DNA of 64,000 bases from Prevotella vespertina (GCF_009728485.1 NZ_VVIQ01000004.1:186001-250000), one strand, 5' to 3'; positions 26,430 to 35,861 are shown, counted from the stretch's first letter. Numbers and translations are program-made. Notes: a model not told the origin generated them from the letters alone.

Positions 26430-26798
26430 ATGGATTTAATTAAAGTTGCTGAGGAAGCATTTGCAACCGGCAAGCAGTTTCCAGAGTTCAAGGCTGGTGA
26501 CACAATCACTGTCGCTTACAAAATTGTCGAGGGTAACAAGCAGCGTATTCAGCTCTATCGTGGTGTAGTAATCAAGGTTTCTGGCCATGGAGAGAAGAAG
26601 CGTTTCACTGTTCGTAAGATGTCAGGCACCGTTGGTGTTGAGCGTATTTTCCCAATCGAGTCACCTAATATCGATTCTATCGAGGTGAACAAGCGTGGTA
26701 AAGTTCGCCGTGCGAAACTCTATTACCTACGTAATCTTACAGGTAAGGCTGCACGTATCAAGGAGAAGAGAACAGTTGTTGCTTCTACTGAGAAGTAA
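26430..26798 (+). CDS. rplS: 50S ribosomal protein L19
   Basis: 122 aa, usual length. Core motifs of bL19: [52 protein letters not shown] and [14 protein letters not shown]. It helps form the bridge between 50S and 30S subunits. Its own promoter and terminator make it a single-gene transcript, without the rimM/trmD neighbours common in other phyla. Confidence 0.98.
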   Translation: MDLIKVAEEAFATGKQFPEFKAGDTITVAYKIVEGNKQRIQLYRGVVIKVSGHGEKKRFTVRKMSGTVGVERIFPIESPNIDSIEVNKRGKVRRAKLYYLRNLTGKAARIKEKRTVVASTEK

Positions 26799-26820
26799 GC
26801 CCTTGGAAATCCAAGAAAAT

Positions 26821-26856
26821 AAAAGTCCGATACCAGAAAGGTATCGGACTTTTTTA
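26821..26856 (+). terminator. Intrinsic terminator of rplS
   Basis: AAGTCCGATACC-AGAAA-GGTATCGGACTT followed by T5. It may act in both directions, since the small convergent gene ends at 26854. Confidence 0.9.
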
Positions 26857-27138
26857 ATCTTCATAGTTCAACTTAGCATCATTGTCGCCATGCAAAGCCT
26901 TACTTAGGTCTTTCCAGTTCTGGAACCCAGCGAAGAGTGCTAGCCTATCTAACGTCTTTTGGGATGGTTTCTCTTTACCTTTAAAATAACCAATCAGCCT
27001 CTTCAGTGATGTAGTCTCCAAATTGATATGGTAGACCGCAAGCCTGCTTGACAACTTCTCTACATCTGCCACTAGTTCTTTACGCACTTGAGTCTTATGC
27101 CCTAAATCCTCAATAATGGCTCTAAACTTCTTTTTCAT
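26854..27138 (-). CDS. Small putative helix-turn-helix protein
   Basis: 94 aa, Lys-rich N-terminus. The segment SLKRLIGYFKGKEKPSQKTL followed by DRLALFAGFQNWKDL resembles the short HTH-like module seen in many Bacteroidota regulators, where a loop-containing helix pair is followed by a G[YF]..W..L motif. No other domain fits in the length. DNA binding is an inference. It stops inside the rplS terminator and lies 115 bp upstream of the pncB stop. Confidence 0.6.
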   Translation of the reverse strand: MKKKFRAIIEDLGHKTQVRKELVADVEKLSSRLAVYHINLETTSLKRLIGYFKGKEKPSQKTLDRLALFAGFQNWKDLSKALHGDNDAKLNYED

Positions 27139-27252
27139 CTCTCATTGAAAGCATTACTAACATGCTACAAAAGTAATAAAAGATTAGGTAAATGCGTAAG
27201 ATTCAGCAAGTTTTTTATGTTACTAATAGTAGATAAGAGTATTCCTTCCCAC

Positions 27253-28458
27253 TTACTGCTTATAATGTATAGCCTCCATGAAACGCTTGACAACCTCTGG
27301 TTTACCCGTGTGTTTACCCTCATCTTCAGATATCTTGCAGGTGTCATTATAGTATGGCCACAGCTCTGTTATCTTAACTGCTACGAGCTTAATAACGATG
27401 TTCATAGGCTTAACATGTGGGAAGTCATTGGTGAAGTGAGTGCCTATTCCGAATGAAGGTTTTACCTTTCCTTCGGCATAGTGTTGTAACTCTATCGCAC
27501 GGTCAGTATCGAGTGCATTAGAGAAAAGAACCTGCTTGTCACGGGCATCGATACCGAATGACTTGTACTTAGCAATAATCTTATCCAACTGCTCATGGTT
27601 GTCGCCTGAATCAATGCGAAGCCCCTTGAATTGGTTAGCAAAGTCTTCCGAGAAGTTATAAGAGAAGATATCCCAACCGAAAGAATCATATAGGTAAGTA
27701 CCGAGAGCACCCCTATAAGTCTTGCGCCAAGCCTCCATTGCCATGTAATTAGCCATCTGTGGACCAAACATACCACCTATTGCACAGATGAATTCATGCG
27801 CCATTGTGCCCACCGGCATCAGGTCATACTTCATCGCAAGGTGTATATTACTAGTACCCACAAACTTGCCCTTCCACGTCTTACTCTCATAACAGTCTTT
27901 CATCGCACGAACGGCTATCTCTTCTGCTTTCAGACTAGCACGACGACGCGTACCAAAGTCTGAAAAGACGCAACCAGCCTCTAGCAAGCGTTCCGCCTTA
28001 TGGTAAGTTTTATCGTAAAGAAGCTGATAATCGAACTCTTCTGCCTGCTCATTAAATACGTAGAAAAGCTCTGATATGATGGCAAGAACCTTCACTTCAA
28101 GCAAGATCGTATCGGCCCATAAGCCTTCAAACTCTATGTGTAAATGCCCTTCCGAGCTCTGCCAAACCTTTACCCAATCGCTTGAGAAGCGGAAACCACG
28201 TAGATAAGTAAAGAACCATTCAGGCAAATAGTTACACTTACGACGTAGGAAGTTTATCTCCTCCTGAGTGATGATAACCGACTCTAATAGCTTTATCTGA
28301 TGTTCCACCTCACGTGCAAATCCATCTGGATAAATCGTATCGTCACGATCAACAAACTGATAACAAACATGCGCACGAGGGAAGTTATCGATGACAGCAC
28401 AGCACATTGTCAGCTTGTAAAGGTCATCGTCAGTGAAATGATTAATAATCTGTCTCAT
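27253..28458 (-). CDS. pncB: Nicotinate phosphoribosyltransferase PncB
   Basis: 401 aa, typical of bacterial PncB. It begins MRQIINHFTDDDLYKLTMC, with the substrate-binding start of the family, and contains FSDFGTRRRAS, GTSNIHLAMKYDLMPVGTMAHEF (with the autophosphorylated-His region) and LRIDSGD near the phosphoribosyl site. It joins nicotinate to PRPP, driven by ATP, for NAD salvage. Monocistronic from a consensus promoter. Confidence 0.95.
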   Translation of the reverse strand: MRQIINHFTDDDLYKLTMCCAVIDNFPRAHVCYQFVDRDDTIYPDGFAREVEHQIKLLESVIITQEEINFLRRKCNYLPEWFFTYLRGFRFSSDWVKVWQSSEGHLHIEFEGLWADTILLEVKVLAIISELFYVFNEQAEEFDYQLLYDKTYHKAERLLEAGCVFSDFGTRRRASLKAEEIAVRAMKDCYESKTWKGKFVGTSNIHLAMKYDLMPVGTMAHEFICAIGGMFGPQMANYMAMEAWRKTYRGALGTYLYDSFGWDIFSYNFSEDFANQFKGLRIDSGDNHEQLDKIIAKYKSFGIDARDKQVLFSNALDTDRAIELQHYAEGKVKPSFGIGTHFTNDFPHVKPMNIVIKLVAVKITELWPYYNDTCKISEDEGKHTGKPEVVKRFMEAIHYKQ

Positions 28459-28485
28459 TTGTTATTGTACGTTTTTTTCTGCCGT

Positions 28486-28516
28486 CAAAAGTATAAAAAA
28501 GATGTGGAAGAACAAA
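28486..28516 (-). promoter_or_regulatory. Promoter of pncB
   Basis: Minus strand TTTG (28513-28516), 19 nt, TACTTTTG (28486-28493). Confidence 0.75.
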
Positions 28517-28770
28517 GTCTTTTCATGGAAATAACATATCTGACAACTCAAAAGAGAGCCTCATCCGAAGTCTAATAAAAGTCACTTCTCTGCCCATCTC
28601 CCGCAGAAAAGCGAGAATAAATAGTCCGTTAACCACAGAAACTATACACTCCAGCACCAACCATTCAGCCTTCTTTCGTCTTTAGAATAGGCTATTTGAG
28701 TCCTCCATTGTTCATTCCTCTGTGTGTAACAAGCCACCACCTCGTAAACAAAGTCCAACAGAGCAAAAAC

Positions 28771-28902
28771 GAAGAAACGCCCTTCTCCACTTGAAGAAGG
28801 CGTTTCCTCACATCAAAGAGAGCCTCCCTTCGTATGAAAGAGAGGCTTTCCTTGCGCAGGAGTAAGCCTTTCTTGAATTGAGAAAAGTTTTTCTTTTGTG
28901 TT
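28771..28902 (+). repeat. 22-nt module array, copy E (6 modules)
   Basis: Six modules of exactly 22 nt (28771, 28793, 28815, 28837, 28859, 28881). The first two are mutual reverse complements (GAAACGCCCTTCT and AGAAGGCGTTTC). Later units decay in sequence but keep the period. It lies between the divergent pncB and nrfH genes. The remainder of 28517-29215 holds no gene; an ORF of 97 codons crossing the array is rejected. Confidence 0.9.
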
Positions 28903-29225
28903 ACCGAAAGCACTCTTTTGTAGTGAGCAGTGCCCCTCTTAATATCAAGGTGAAGTACTTCTTTCTTCTTATTTATTGACATCACCCACGCAAAAGAGGA
29001 TGTTAACGAGATGAATTAATTGTTGTTATTTATACATATATTCGTCAGTTCCATCAGTAATAATACGTGATTGGTACGAATAATAGCCCTGAGAATAGGC
29101 GTATTCAAGCCGATTTGCAGCGTAAATAAAACTTTCTCATCATTTATAATGATATTTTCTTATTTTTTTACAAGCACTTTAAAGATTATTATTTATATTC
29201 GCAAACGAAACATTATGTGATACGT

Positions 29226-29855
29226 ATGAACCTAAAAACAACTCTAAACAAGCTAAAGACTAAATGGTTTAACTTTCTGGAGAGGCTGTCCTATCGTCAG
29301 AAAGCGTCGTTGGTAATGCTTTGCGGTGTTATTGTTGGACTGACAGGGCTGTTCTTTTACCTCCTTCGTATGCATACATATATAATAGGAGACGACCCCG
29401 CTGCATGTATAAACTGCCACATCATGTCGCCTTACTATGCAACGTGGTCACATTCAGCACATGCTCGTAACACGACTTGCAACGATTGTCATGTGCCTAA
29501 CAACAACATTGCTTCTCACTATGCCTTTAAGGGGGTAGATGGCATGAAGCACGTTGCTTACTTCGTGACACATAGTGAATCACAGGCGTTCGAGGCTGAG
29601 GATGCATCTGCAGAAGTGATTATGGATAATTGTATTCGGTGTCATAAACAACTCAACCAAGAGTTTGTAAAGACAGGACGAATCGACTATATGGAAGCGA
29701 AAAGGGGCGAAGGTAAGGCCTGCTGGGACTGCCATCGCGATGTAGCACACATGAGGAAGAACTCCTTGTCGAGTACTCCTGGGGCAGAGTTTGTAGAACC
29801 CATGCCTCCTTCTCCAGTCCCTGATTGGCTCCAGAAAGTGTTAGGAAAGAAATAA
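29226..29855 (+). CDS. nrfH: Cytochrome c nitrite reductase small subunit NrfH (tetraheme quinol oxidase)
   Basis: 209 aa from the ATG at 29226; a GTG nine bases upstream is an alternative start. One membrane anchor (MLCGVIVGLTGLFFYLLRM) precedes four heme-binding motifs: CINCH, CNDCH, CIRCH and CWDCH. NapC/NirT-type NrfH takes electrons from menaquinol and passes them to NrfA. The NrfA gene follows after 23 bp. No consensus -7 element was found; TATATTCG at 29194 is close, and regulation may need an activator. Confidence 0.95.
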   Translation: MNLKTTLNKLKTKWFNFLERLSYRQKASLVMLCGVIVGLTGLFFYLLRMHTYIIGDDPAACINCHIMSPYYATWSHSAHARNTTCNDCHVPNNNIASHYAFKGVDGMKHVAYFVTHSESQAFEAEDASAEVIMDNCIRCHKQLNQEFVKTGRIDYMEAKRGEGKACWDCHRDVAHMRKNSLSSTPGAEFVEPMPPSPVPDWLQKVLGKK

Positions 29856-29878
29856 AATAACTACTAAACCCTATAATT

Positions 29879-31375
29879 ATGGCAAAGACATTAAAGAAAT
29901 GGCAGGGCTGGTTGCTCTTCGGAGGAGCGATGGTCATCGTGTTCTTCTTAGGTTTGCTATGCTCGTCCATGTTAGAACGAAGGGCGGAAATAGCGAGTGT
30001 GTTTAATAATCGACGTACCCAAATGACAGACTCCATCGTATCTCAAAACGAGAAGTTTGCCGAAGACTTCCCCCGTGAATACGAGACTTGGGCGATGACG
30101 GAAGATACCAGTTTCGTTAGTAAGTATAACTCTTCACAGGAAGTCGATGTATTAGGACAACGACCAGAAATGGTTATCTTGTGGGCAGGATATTCTTTTT
30201 CACGTGGATATAACACCCCTCGTGGACACCGCCATTGCGTTGAAGACTTACGTAAAATAATGCGTACTGGTAGTCCAGGTGTGGATGGTCAAGACGATAT
30301 ACAGCCTGGTACGTGCTGGACATGTAAAGGTCCTGATGTGCCAAGGTTGATGAGAGAGAAGGGAACAGACAAATTCTATGCTGCCAAGTGGAGCAATTGG
30401 GGACCAGAGGTCATGAACACCGTCGGTTGCTCTGACTGCCATGATGCACGGACGATGGAGCTTCGTCCAGCTCGTCCAGCACTCTATGAGGCGTGGGCTC
30501 GCGTTGGTAAAGACGTGAGAAAAGCCACACATCAAGAGATGCGTAGCCTGGTCTGCGCACAGTGCCACACAGAGTATTACTTCGAAAAGGACAATGGTAA
30601 CTATCTACACTTCCCTCAGGAGAAGGGTATGACGTGTGAGGCAGCAGAAGAATATTACGATAGTATAGGCTTCTATGACTATATTAATCCACTCTCAAAG
30701 GCGAAGATCTTGAAGGCACAACACCCTGGTTATGAGCTTTACTTACAGGGTATTCACGGACAGAGAGGCGTTTCTTGTGCTGATTGTCATATGCCTTACA
30801 TTTCTGAAGGTGGTGTGAAATACACCGACCACCACATCATGAGTCCGCTAGCTCACATCGATCGCACTTGTCAGACATGCCATCGTCAAGATGCAGAGAC
30901 GCTTCGTCAGAATGTTTATGAGCGTCAACAGAAGATTTATGACTTCCGTACTCATGTGGAGAAGGAGCTTGCTGCAGCACATATCGAGGCTAAGTTTGCC
31001 TGGGATAAGGGTGCTACAGAAGCAGAGATGCAGCCTGTTTTGACTGATTTACGTAAGGGTCAGTGGCGTTGGGACTATGCTGTTGCGAGTCATGGAGCAG
31101 CCTTCCATGCACCTCAAGAAGTAATGCGTTTGCTCGCAAGTGCTATGGAGTTTGCTAAGGATGCACGCCTACAAATAGCACGAGTTGTCGCTCGTCATGG
31201 CTTTACAGGACAAATTCCTCTGCCTGACATATCTACTAAAGCAAAGGCTCAGTCATATATAGGACTAGACATGCCAAAGCTCAACAGTCAGAAAAAGCAG
31301 TTCCTTGACACTATCGTACCGAAGTGGATTGAGACTGCAAAGAAGAACAAACGGTTTATAACTAAGCCGATGTAA
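29879..31375 (+). CDS. nrfA: Ammonia-forming cytochrome c nitrite reductase NrfA (pentaheme)
   Basis: 498 aa with an N-terminal membrane or signal segment (12-31). Five heme sites: CWTCK at 146-150, the lysine-ligated catalytic heme that defines NrfA, then CSDCH (184), CAQCH (226), CADCH (300) and CQTCH (331). It reduces nitrite to ammonium with six electrons in the periplasm, as an anaerobic respiratory sink or a nitrite and NO defence. Paired with NrfH upstream and with cytochrome c maturation genes downstream. Confidence 0.97.
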   Translation: MAKTLKKWQGWLLFGGAMVIVFFLGLLCSSMLERRAEIASVFNNRRTQMTDSIVSQNEKFAEDFPREYETWAMTEDTSFVSKYNSSQEVDVLGQRPEMVILWAGYSFSRGYNTPRGHRHCVEDLRKIMRTGSPGVDGQDDIQPGTCWTCKGPDVPRLMREKGTDKFYAAKWSNWGPEVMNTVGCSDCHDARTMELRPARPALYEAWARVGKDVRKATHQEMRSLVCAQCHTEYYFEKDNGNYLHFPQEKGMTCEAAEEYYDSIGFYDYINPLSKAKILKAQHPGYELYLQGIHGQRGVSCADCHMPYISEGGVKYTDHHIMSPLAHIDRTCQTCHRQDAETLRQNVYERQQKIYDFRTHVEKELAAAHIEAKFAWDKGATEAEMQPVLTDLRKGQWRWDYAVASHGAAFHAPQEVMRLLASAMEFAKDARLQIARVVARHGFTGQIPLPDISTKAKAQSYIGLDMPKLNSQKKQFLDTIVPKWIETAKKNKRFITKPM

Positions 31376-31395
31376 GCGAACAAAGTAGTAAAAGA

Positions 31396-31446
31396 TAGTT
31401 GGTAGCTAATGGTTAACTCCATTGCTACCGACTATTAATTTTTATG
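31396..31446 (+). terminator. Hairpin with T-run between nrfA and the cytochrome c maturation genes
   Basis: Stem TAGTTGGTAGC / GCTACCGACTA extended by inner pairs AATGG / CCATT, followed by TTAATTTTTA. It looks like an intrinsic terminator, perhaps partial, that lowers expression of the downstream resB/ccsA-type genes. Confidence 0.75.
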
Positions 31447-31588
31447 GTATTGATCTAGTAATGTGATAGAAACAAGTGATAGTCTTGTATCTGAAAAAGC
31501 ATGAGAAATGCAGCAGAAACAGTGCAAGTATTGAGGATAATATCAAAGATTACAACTGAAGATACCATTTCTTTTCCTTAAAATAACA

Positions 31589-32902
31589 ATGTGGAATAAA
31601 CCTTATACATTAAAAGAAGGGACGGCAATCGTCGTTGGATTGCTTATAACTGGTCAGTTATTACAGTTTACAATGGGGCCTTTGGAGTGGGCTATCTTTG
31701 CTTGGCCAGCTAATATCGGGACGCTCCTTTTCCTATTGATAGCCCTAGTTGTTGTTTATGCCTTGCGTAAGAAGGTGTACTTCTTCCGCTTTATGACCAC
31801 CATGCAAGCCGCTATTCCTGCCATAGCAGGTGCTGCTTTGCTAACGTTGATCATGGGTGTTACGAAGCAAGTAGCCGAAGGGAGGAATCCAGTAGACCCC
31901 ATCGGACTAACGAAAATGCTGAATTATTGGCCATTTGTACTCGTCTATCTCTGGTTGACCATCATAGTGGGTGAGGTCACACTAAACCATATCTTCCATT
32001 TTTCTTGGCGTCGTTTGCCATCTTTTGTGAGCCATGCAGGATTGTTCATAGTGCTCACCTGTGCAACACTGGGTAGTGCTGATATGCAGAAAGTGAAGAT
32101 GTATTGTGAGACAGGGCAGCCTGAATGGCGTGGTCTAGACGCTATGGACAATGTGCATCACCTACCAGTTGCCATTCAACTAGAGAAGTTCACCATTGAT
32201 GAATACCCTCCTAAGCTAGCGTTAATAGGGCGTGGTGGGTTCCCACTCCCTAAGGATAAGCCTGAGAATCTATTGTTAGATAAAGGTATGCGAGTAGGTC
32301 AGTTGCTCGATTGCAAGGTAGAGGTTCTTAAGCGAATAGATAATGCTGTCCCTGCTATGTTGAGCAAGATGATAGGCAAGATGCCCACTGGAATGATGGG
32401 AAATATTCGAATGGATTCACTCGGGCAAGCACGTAATAAGGATGGATATATAGCCTCGGATGCAGCTGGTTCGGCGTGTGCTCTATTGGTGAAGGTCACT
32501 ACTAACAATGCACCCTACAAGGGTGTGCATCATAGCTACACGGGTTGGGTGACCTGCGGAAGCTATCTCTTCCCTTATCAAGCCCTACGTTTGGATGACG
32601 GGCGTATGTTAGCTATGCCTAACCGAGAGCCTCGTCGTTTTGCATCCCTCGTCGACATCTATACGAAGAGTGGGCAGAATATCCAGACAGAGATAGAGGT
32701 TAACAAGCCATTCAGCATTGAGGGATGGACGATCTATCAGCTCAGTTACAACGAGCAGATGGGTAAGTGGAGTAATCTCAGTATCTTTGAGTTAGTCACC
32801 GACCCATGGTTACCAGTGGTGTATGTCGGTATTTTCATGTTATTAATAGGTGCCGTTGGAATGTTCCTAACGGCTAGTCGTAAGAAGGAGAATCAGTTAT
32901 GA
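31589..32902 (+). CDS. ResB/Ccs1-like cytochrome c biogenesis membrane protein
   Basis: 437 aa with four membrane helices: three in the first 150 residues, one near 155-180, and a last one near 410-430 (VVYVGIFMLLIGAVGMFL). A large extracytoplasmic domain separates them. The combination with a CcsA-type gene overlapping its 3' end identifies system II heme delivery, in which ResB helps present apocytochrome c and heme. It most likely serves NrfH/NrfA. Sequence similarity to ResB itself is low by eye, so the family call rests partly on context. Confidence 0.8.
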   Translation: MWNKPYTLKEGTAIVVGLLITGQLLQFTMGPLEWAIFAWPANIGTLLFLLIALVVVYALRKKVYFFRFMTTMQAAIPAIAGAALLTLIMGVTKQVAEGRNPVDPIGLTKMLNYWPFVLVYLWLTIIVGEVTLNHIFHFSWRRLPSFVSHAGLFIVLTCATLGSADMQKVKMYCETGQPEWRGLDAMDNVHHLPVAIQLEKFTIDEYPPKLALIGRGGFPLPKDKPENLLLDKGMRVGQLLDCKVEVLKRIDNAVPAMLSKMIGKMPTGMMGNIRMDSLGQARNKDGYIASDAAGSACALLVKVTTNNAPYKGVHHSYTGWVTCGSYLFPYQALRLDDGRMLAMPNREPRRFASLVDIYTKSGQNIQTEIEVNKPFSIEGWTIYQLSYNEQMGKWSNLSIFELVTDPWLPVVYVGIFMLLIGAVGMFLTASRKKENQL

Positions 32903-33687
32903 TCTGGAGTTATTTCGTCGTTTTCGCAATCATCTCAGTATTGTTATGGGCAGTCGGAGCATGGGCTTCGTGGCGTAATCGCCGTAGTCTAGCCTTCATA
33001 ACAACAGGTCTTGGACTCTGTGTGTTCTTCTCTTACATCCTTATCATGTGGATAACTCTCGAGCGACCACCGCTCCGCACGATGGGAGAAACGCGTCTTT
33101 GGTATAGCTTCTTCCTCCCTTTAGCGGGCATGATAGTGTACAGTCGATGGCAATACAAGTGGATTTTGAGCTTCTCAACACTCCTTGCAACCGTCTTCGT
33201 GTGCGTCAATCTCTTCAAACCAGAGATACATTCAAAGACGCTCATGCCTGCTTTGCAGAGTCCATGGTTTGCCCCTCACGTCATCGTTTACATGATGGCT
33301 TATGCGCTCTTAGGCGCAGCTGTGGTCATGTCGGTGTATCTGCTCTTCTTCAAGAAAGGCACAGATACCACGAAAGAGATGGAGATTACGGATAATCTCA
33401 CCTATGTTGGACTCTCCTTCATGACGCTTGGAATGCTCATGGGAGCGCTTTGGGCAAAGGAAGCATGGGGTCATTACTGGGCATGGGACCCAAAGGAAAC
33501 ATGGGCAGCTATCACTTGGTTCTCTTATCTCGTTTATGTTCATTACCGCCAGTATCGCCCTCATCATCTGCGCCCAGCCCTTATCATCCTCATTATAGCC
33601 TTCTGTTTGTTACAGATGTGTTGGTGGGGTATCAACTACCTACCATCTGCGCAGGGGATAAGCGTGCATACTTACAATTTGAATTAA
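32899..33687 (+). CDS. CcsA/ResC-like heme-handling protein for cytochrome c maturation
   Basis: 262 aa, about seven or eight membrane helices. The tryptophan-rich WWD-type heme-binding motif WGHYWAWDPKETWA is at 190-203, with a possible heme-ligand His in SPWFAPHVIVY (His127). It belongs to the system II heme exporter and synthetase family. The ATG overlaps the stop of the ResB-like gene by 4 bp. It is shorter than many CcsA proteins but has the complete motif. Confidence 0.92.
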   Translation: MIWSYFVVFAIISVLLWAVGAWASWRNRRSLAFITTGLGLCVFFSYILIMWITLERPPLRTMGETRLWYSFFLPLAGMIVYSRWQYKWILSFSTLLATVFVCVNLFKPEIHSKTLMPALQSPWFAPHVIVYMMAYALLGAAVVMSVYLLFFKKGTDTTKEMEITDNLTYVGLSFMTLGMLMGALWAKEAWGHYWAWDPKETWAAITWFSYLVYVHYRQYRPHHLRPALIILIIAFCLLQMCWWGINYLPSAQGISVHTYNLN

Positions 33688-33715
33688 GGCTTTTCTAAAA
33701 GCCTAGTCAGCCTCT

Positions 33716-33922
33716 CCCCCCGTCCATCTACAGCCTCACCCCCGTCCCCTCTCCGAATGGAGAGGGGAGTGAAAACCATTGTTTGCAAATAAAGAGGGCG
33801 TCTTGTCAAATTGAAGAAAGGCTCTCTTCATAACGAAGAAACGCCCTTCTCGCTTGGAGAAGGGCGTTTCTTTGCATTGAAGAGAGGCTCTCTTGCCATC
33901 AAAGAGACGCCCTCTTTAATAG
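33716..33922 (+). repeat. Composite repeat, copy F: GC hairpins plus six exact 22-nt modules
   Basis: CCTCACCCCCGT and the CCCCTCTCC/GGAGAGGGG palindrome (33735-33765), the linker ATTGTTTGCAAAT, then six modules of exactly 22 nt at 33791-33922. The third and fourth form a perfect 14-bp hairpin, GAAACGCCCTTCTC (33838-33851) / GAGAAGGGCGTTTC (33857-33870), loop GCTTG. It lies between convergent genes ccsA-like and MATE. ORFs crossing it are rejected. Confidence 0.92.
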
Positions 33923-34119
33923 CTATCAACCCTGTTCTCTCCCCTATCCATTCGGAGAAAGGAGGAAAGCGAGGCTCTCCCTCTCCTTTCAAGGAGGATA
34001 GAAGGAGTATATAAAGGGGGGGTAACAAGACTTTAGGGGAGGTTCTGCAGAAGATTCAACAAGAGTGTTTATACTCATCATCCAACTTGCTTTGAAGGGA
34101 AGAAATCAGTATATACAAT

Positions 34120-34153
34120 CTCCCCCTATCGTCTGTTGCGACAATAGGGGGAG
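34120..34153 (-). terminator. Strong hairpin downstream of the MATE gene
   Basis: Perfect 10-bp stem CTCCCCCTAT / ATAGGGGGAG with a 14-nt loop, 75 bp past the MATE stop. The T-run is poor, so it may be a terminator or an mRNA-end stabiliser. Confidence 0.55.
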
Positions 34154-34226
34154 GCTTTGTCTGTGTTGTTGTTATCTATCTCTATCGTGAAAAGATAATG
34201 GAAAGGCAGGAATGAAGTCCTTTCTT

Positions 34227-35582
34227 TTACTTTGCGGACTCCTCTATACGCTTCAAACCCTTCTGATAATAAACGTAATAGAGTATTCCTGCGGTTGTTA
34301 AACCAAATGGGAAGGCATACCAAATGCCCAAGAGTTGGAAATTCATAACCACTCCGAAGAGGTAACCCAATGGCAATGAAACGATGAAGAAAGCAATAAA
34401 TGCAATCCAAATCAGCGGTTTCACTACGGCGATACCACGCATGGCATTGGCATAATTACACTGCATTCCGTCGCCAAATTGGTATATCATGAAGGGAATA
34501 ATGGTCATTGATACCATCGAAATAACCTCGGTATTGTCAGTAAACAATGCTCCCATGCTATGACGGAAGATGAAGATTGGAACAGAGGTCAGCATTGCCA
34601 GGAAGAAAACAAGGTGTATTCCTGCTGTCGCCGTGCGCTTTACTGCTGTGTAATCACGCTGTCCCATGAAGTTACTAATGCGCACTGCCACTGCTGCAGC
34701 AAGCCCATAGTAAATCATATAACCCAGTTGGGAGATAGTCAACATGACCTGGTGTGCTGCCAAAGCTGTTGTTCCGAACCAACCAACCATTAGGCTCGAC
34801 AGACTGAAAGCTGCTGTTTCCATACCCATTTGAAGTGCCAACGGGAAACCGAGAACAGTGATTTGTCGGAAGTCTCTGCGGTTTGTTCGCCCTTGATGCC
34901 AGCCCTTTCTGTATTCCTTGTACTTCTTACTAAAGAAGAAGATACCCATCATTACGAGTGCCATCAATATACGGGAAATCATTGTGGAAAGCCCTGCTCC
35001 TATCAGTCCCATCTCTTCCATGCCCAGGTGACCATAGATGAGAACCCAGTTACCAAATATATTCATTATGTTGCCACTTACCAATATCCACATAGCCACA
35101 CGAGTATCAGTAATACCGTCAGTGAACTGTCGGAAGGTGTTAAACCAGCAAACAAATGGAAGGGAGATGAGCTGTATGATGAAGTAAGGACGCATAAGGG
35201 GTAAGAGCTCTTCAGGCTGTTTTAAGTTACCTAGATTCATATACAATACACCCATGATAACCGATAAGATTACTGCCATACAGGTGTTTGCTGCCACCGC
35301 ACTCTTCATGAGTTCGCCAATACGATGCGTCTTCTCCTGCCCATAGAGGTTACCCACAAGGGCAGTAATAGCGTAAGTAAAGCCTATAGCAAAGACGATT
35401 ACCAACGTAAACATATTGTTAACAAATGCCGCAGCAGCCAACTCCTCCGTACTATGATGTGATATCATCAAGGTGTCAGCGAAGTTAAGAATGAGGTTTC
35501 CTAGCTGTCCGATGATGATAGGTACACCCAAATAAGTAAGGTTCCGATAGTGTGTCTCGTATCTTGAAAACTGATATGACAT
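34227..35582 (-). CDS. MATE-family multidrug/Na+ or H+ antiporter
   Basis: 451 aa with twelve predicted membrane helices in two six-helix halves. The MATE start pattern LTYLGVPIIIGQLGNLILNFADTLM-type (short pieces GVPIIIGQLGN and FADTLMISHH) is followed by AAAFVNNMFTLVIVFAIGFTY, and in the second half FPLALQMGMETAAFSLSSLM and TTALAAHQVMLTISQLGY-like motifs. It exports cationic compounds. Monocistronic with its own promoter; no regulator gene is nearby. Confidence 0.92.
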   Translation of the reverse strand: MSYQFSRYETHYRNLTYLGVPIIIGQLGNLILNFADTLMISHHSTEELAAAAFVNNMFTLVIVFAIGFTYAITALVGNLYGQEKTHRIGELMKSAVAANTCMAVILSVIMGVLYMNLGNLKQPEELLPLMRPYFIIQLISLPFVCWFNTFRQFTDGITDTRVAMWILVSGNIMNIFGNWVLIYGHLGMEEMGLIGAGLSTMISRILMALVMMGIFFFSKKYKEYRKGWHQGRTNRRDFRQITVLGFPLALQMGMETAAFSLSSLMVGWFGTTALAAHQVMLTISQLGYMIYYGLAAAVAVRISNFMGQRDYTAVKRTATAGIHLVFFLAMLTSVPIFIFRHSMGALFTDNTEVISMVSMTIIPFMIYQFGDGMQCNYANAMRGIAVVKPLIWIAFIAFFIVSLPLGYLFGVVMNFQLLGIWYAFPFGLTTAGILYYVYYQKGLKRIEESAK

Positions 35583-35616
35583 AATGATGTATCCTGTTTC
35601 TTTGTTGTTAATGGTG

Positions 35617-35624
35617 CAAAGGTA
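35617..35624 (-). promoter_or_regulatory. -7 element of the MATE gene
   Basis: TACCTTTG on the minus strand, giving a leader of about 28 nt. The -33 element is unclear. Confidence 0.5.
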
Positions 35625-35804
35625 CGAAATTAAAACGTATTATTATACGCCTTTTATAATAATCTTCTCTCTTTCAATTAACTATTAGAACTTTTCTTGC
35701 TCATGCTCATCTGTGTTTGAACGAAACGCCTCCTTTTTGTAACAAATTTATCTTTTCCATTGTTATGTGGCTTTGGCTCCGTGCCAGATAAGGGCAGATA
35801 AAGA

Positions 35805-35838
35805 CGAAAAAAGAGGAAACCTTCAGGCTTCCTCTTTG
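35805..35838 (-). terminator. Intrinsic terminator of the outer-membrane barrel gene
   Basis: Minus strand AAAGAGGAAGCC-TGAA-GGTTTCCTCTTT then T-rich sequence, starting 24 bp after the stop codon. Confidence 0.85.
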
Positions 35839-35861
35839 CTATTTAAACTGTAACTAATGGT

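Noticed and set aside
28692..28985. 97-codon minus-strand ORF between pncB and nrfH
   Set aside because: It runs through the 22-nt module array; 22 is not a multiple of 3 and the peptide is just the translated repeat.
33811..34014. ORFs on both strands downstream of the ccsA-like gene
   Set aside because: They cover the repeat composite and hairpins and have no coding features.
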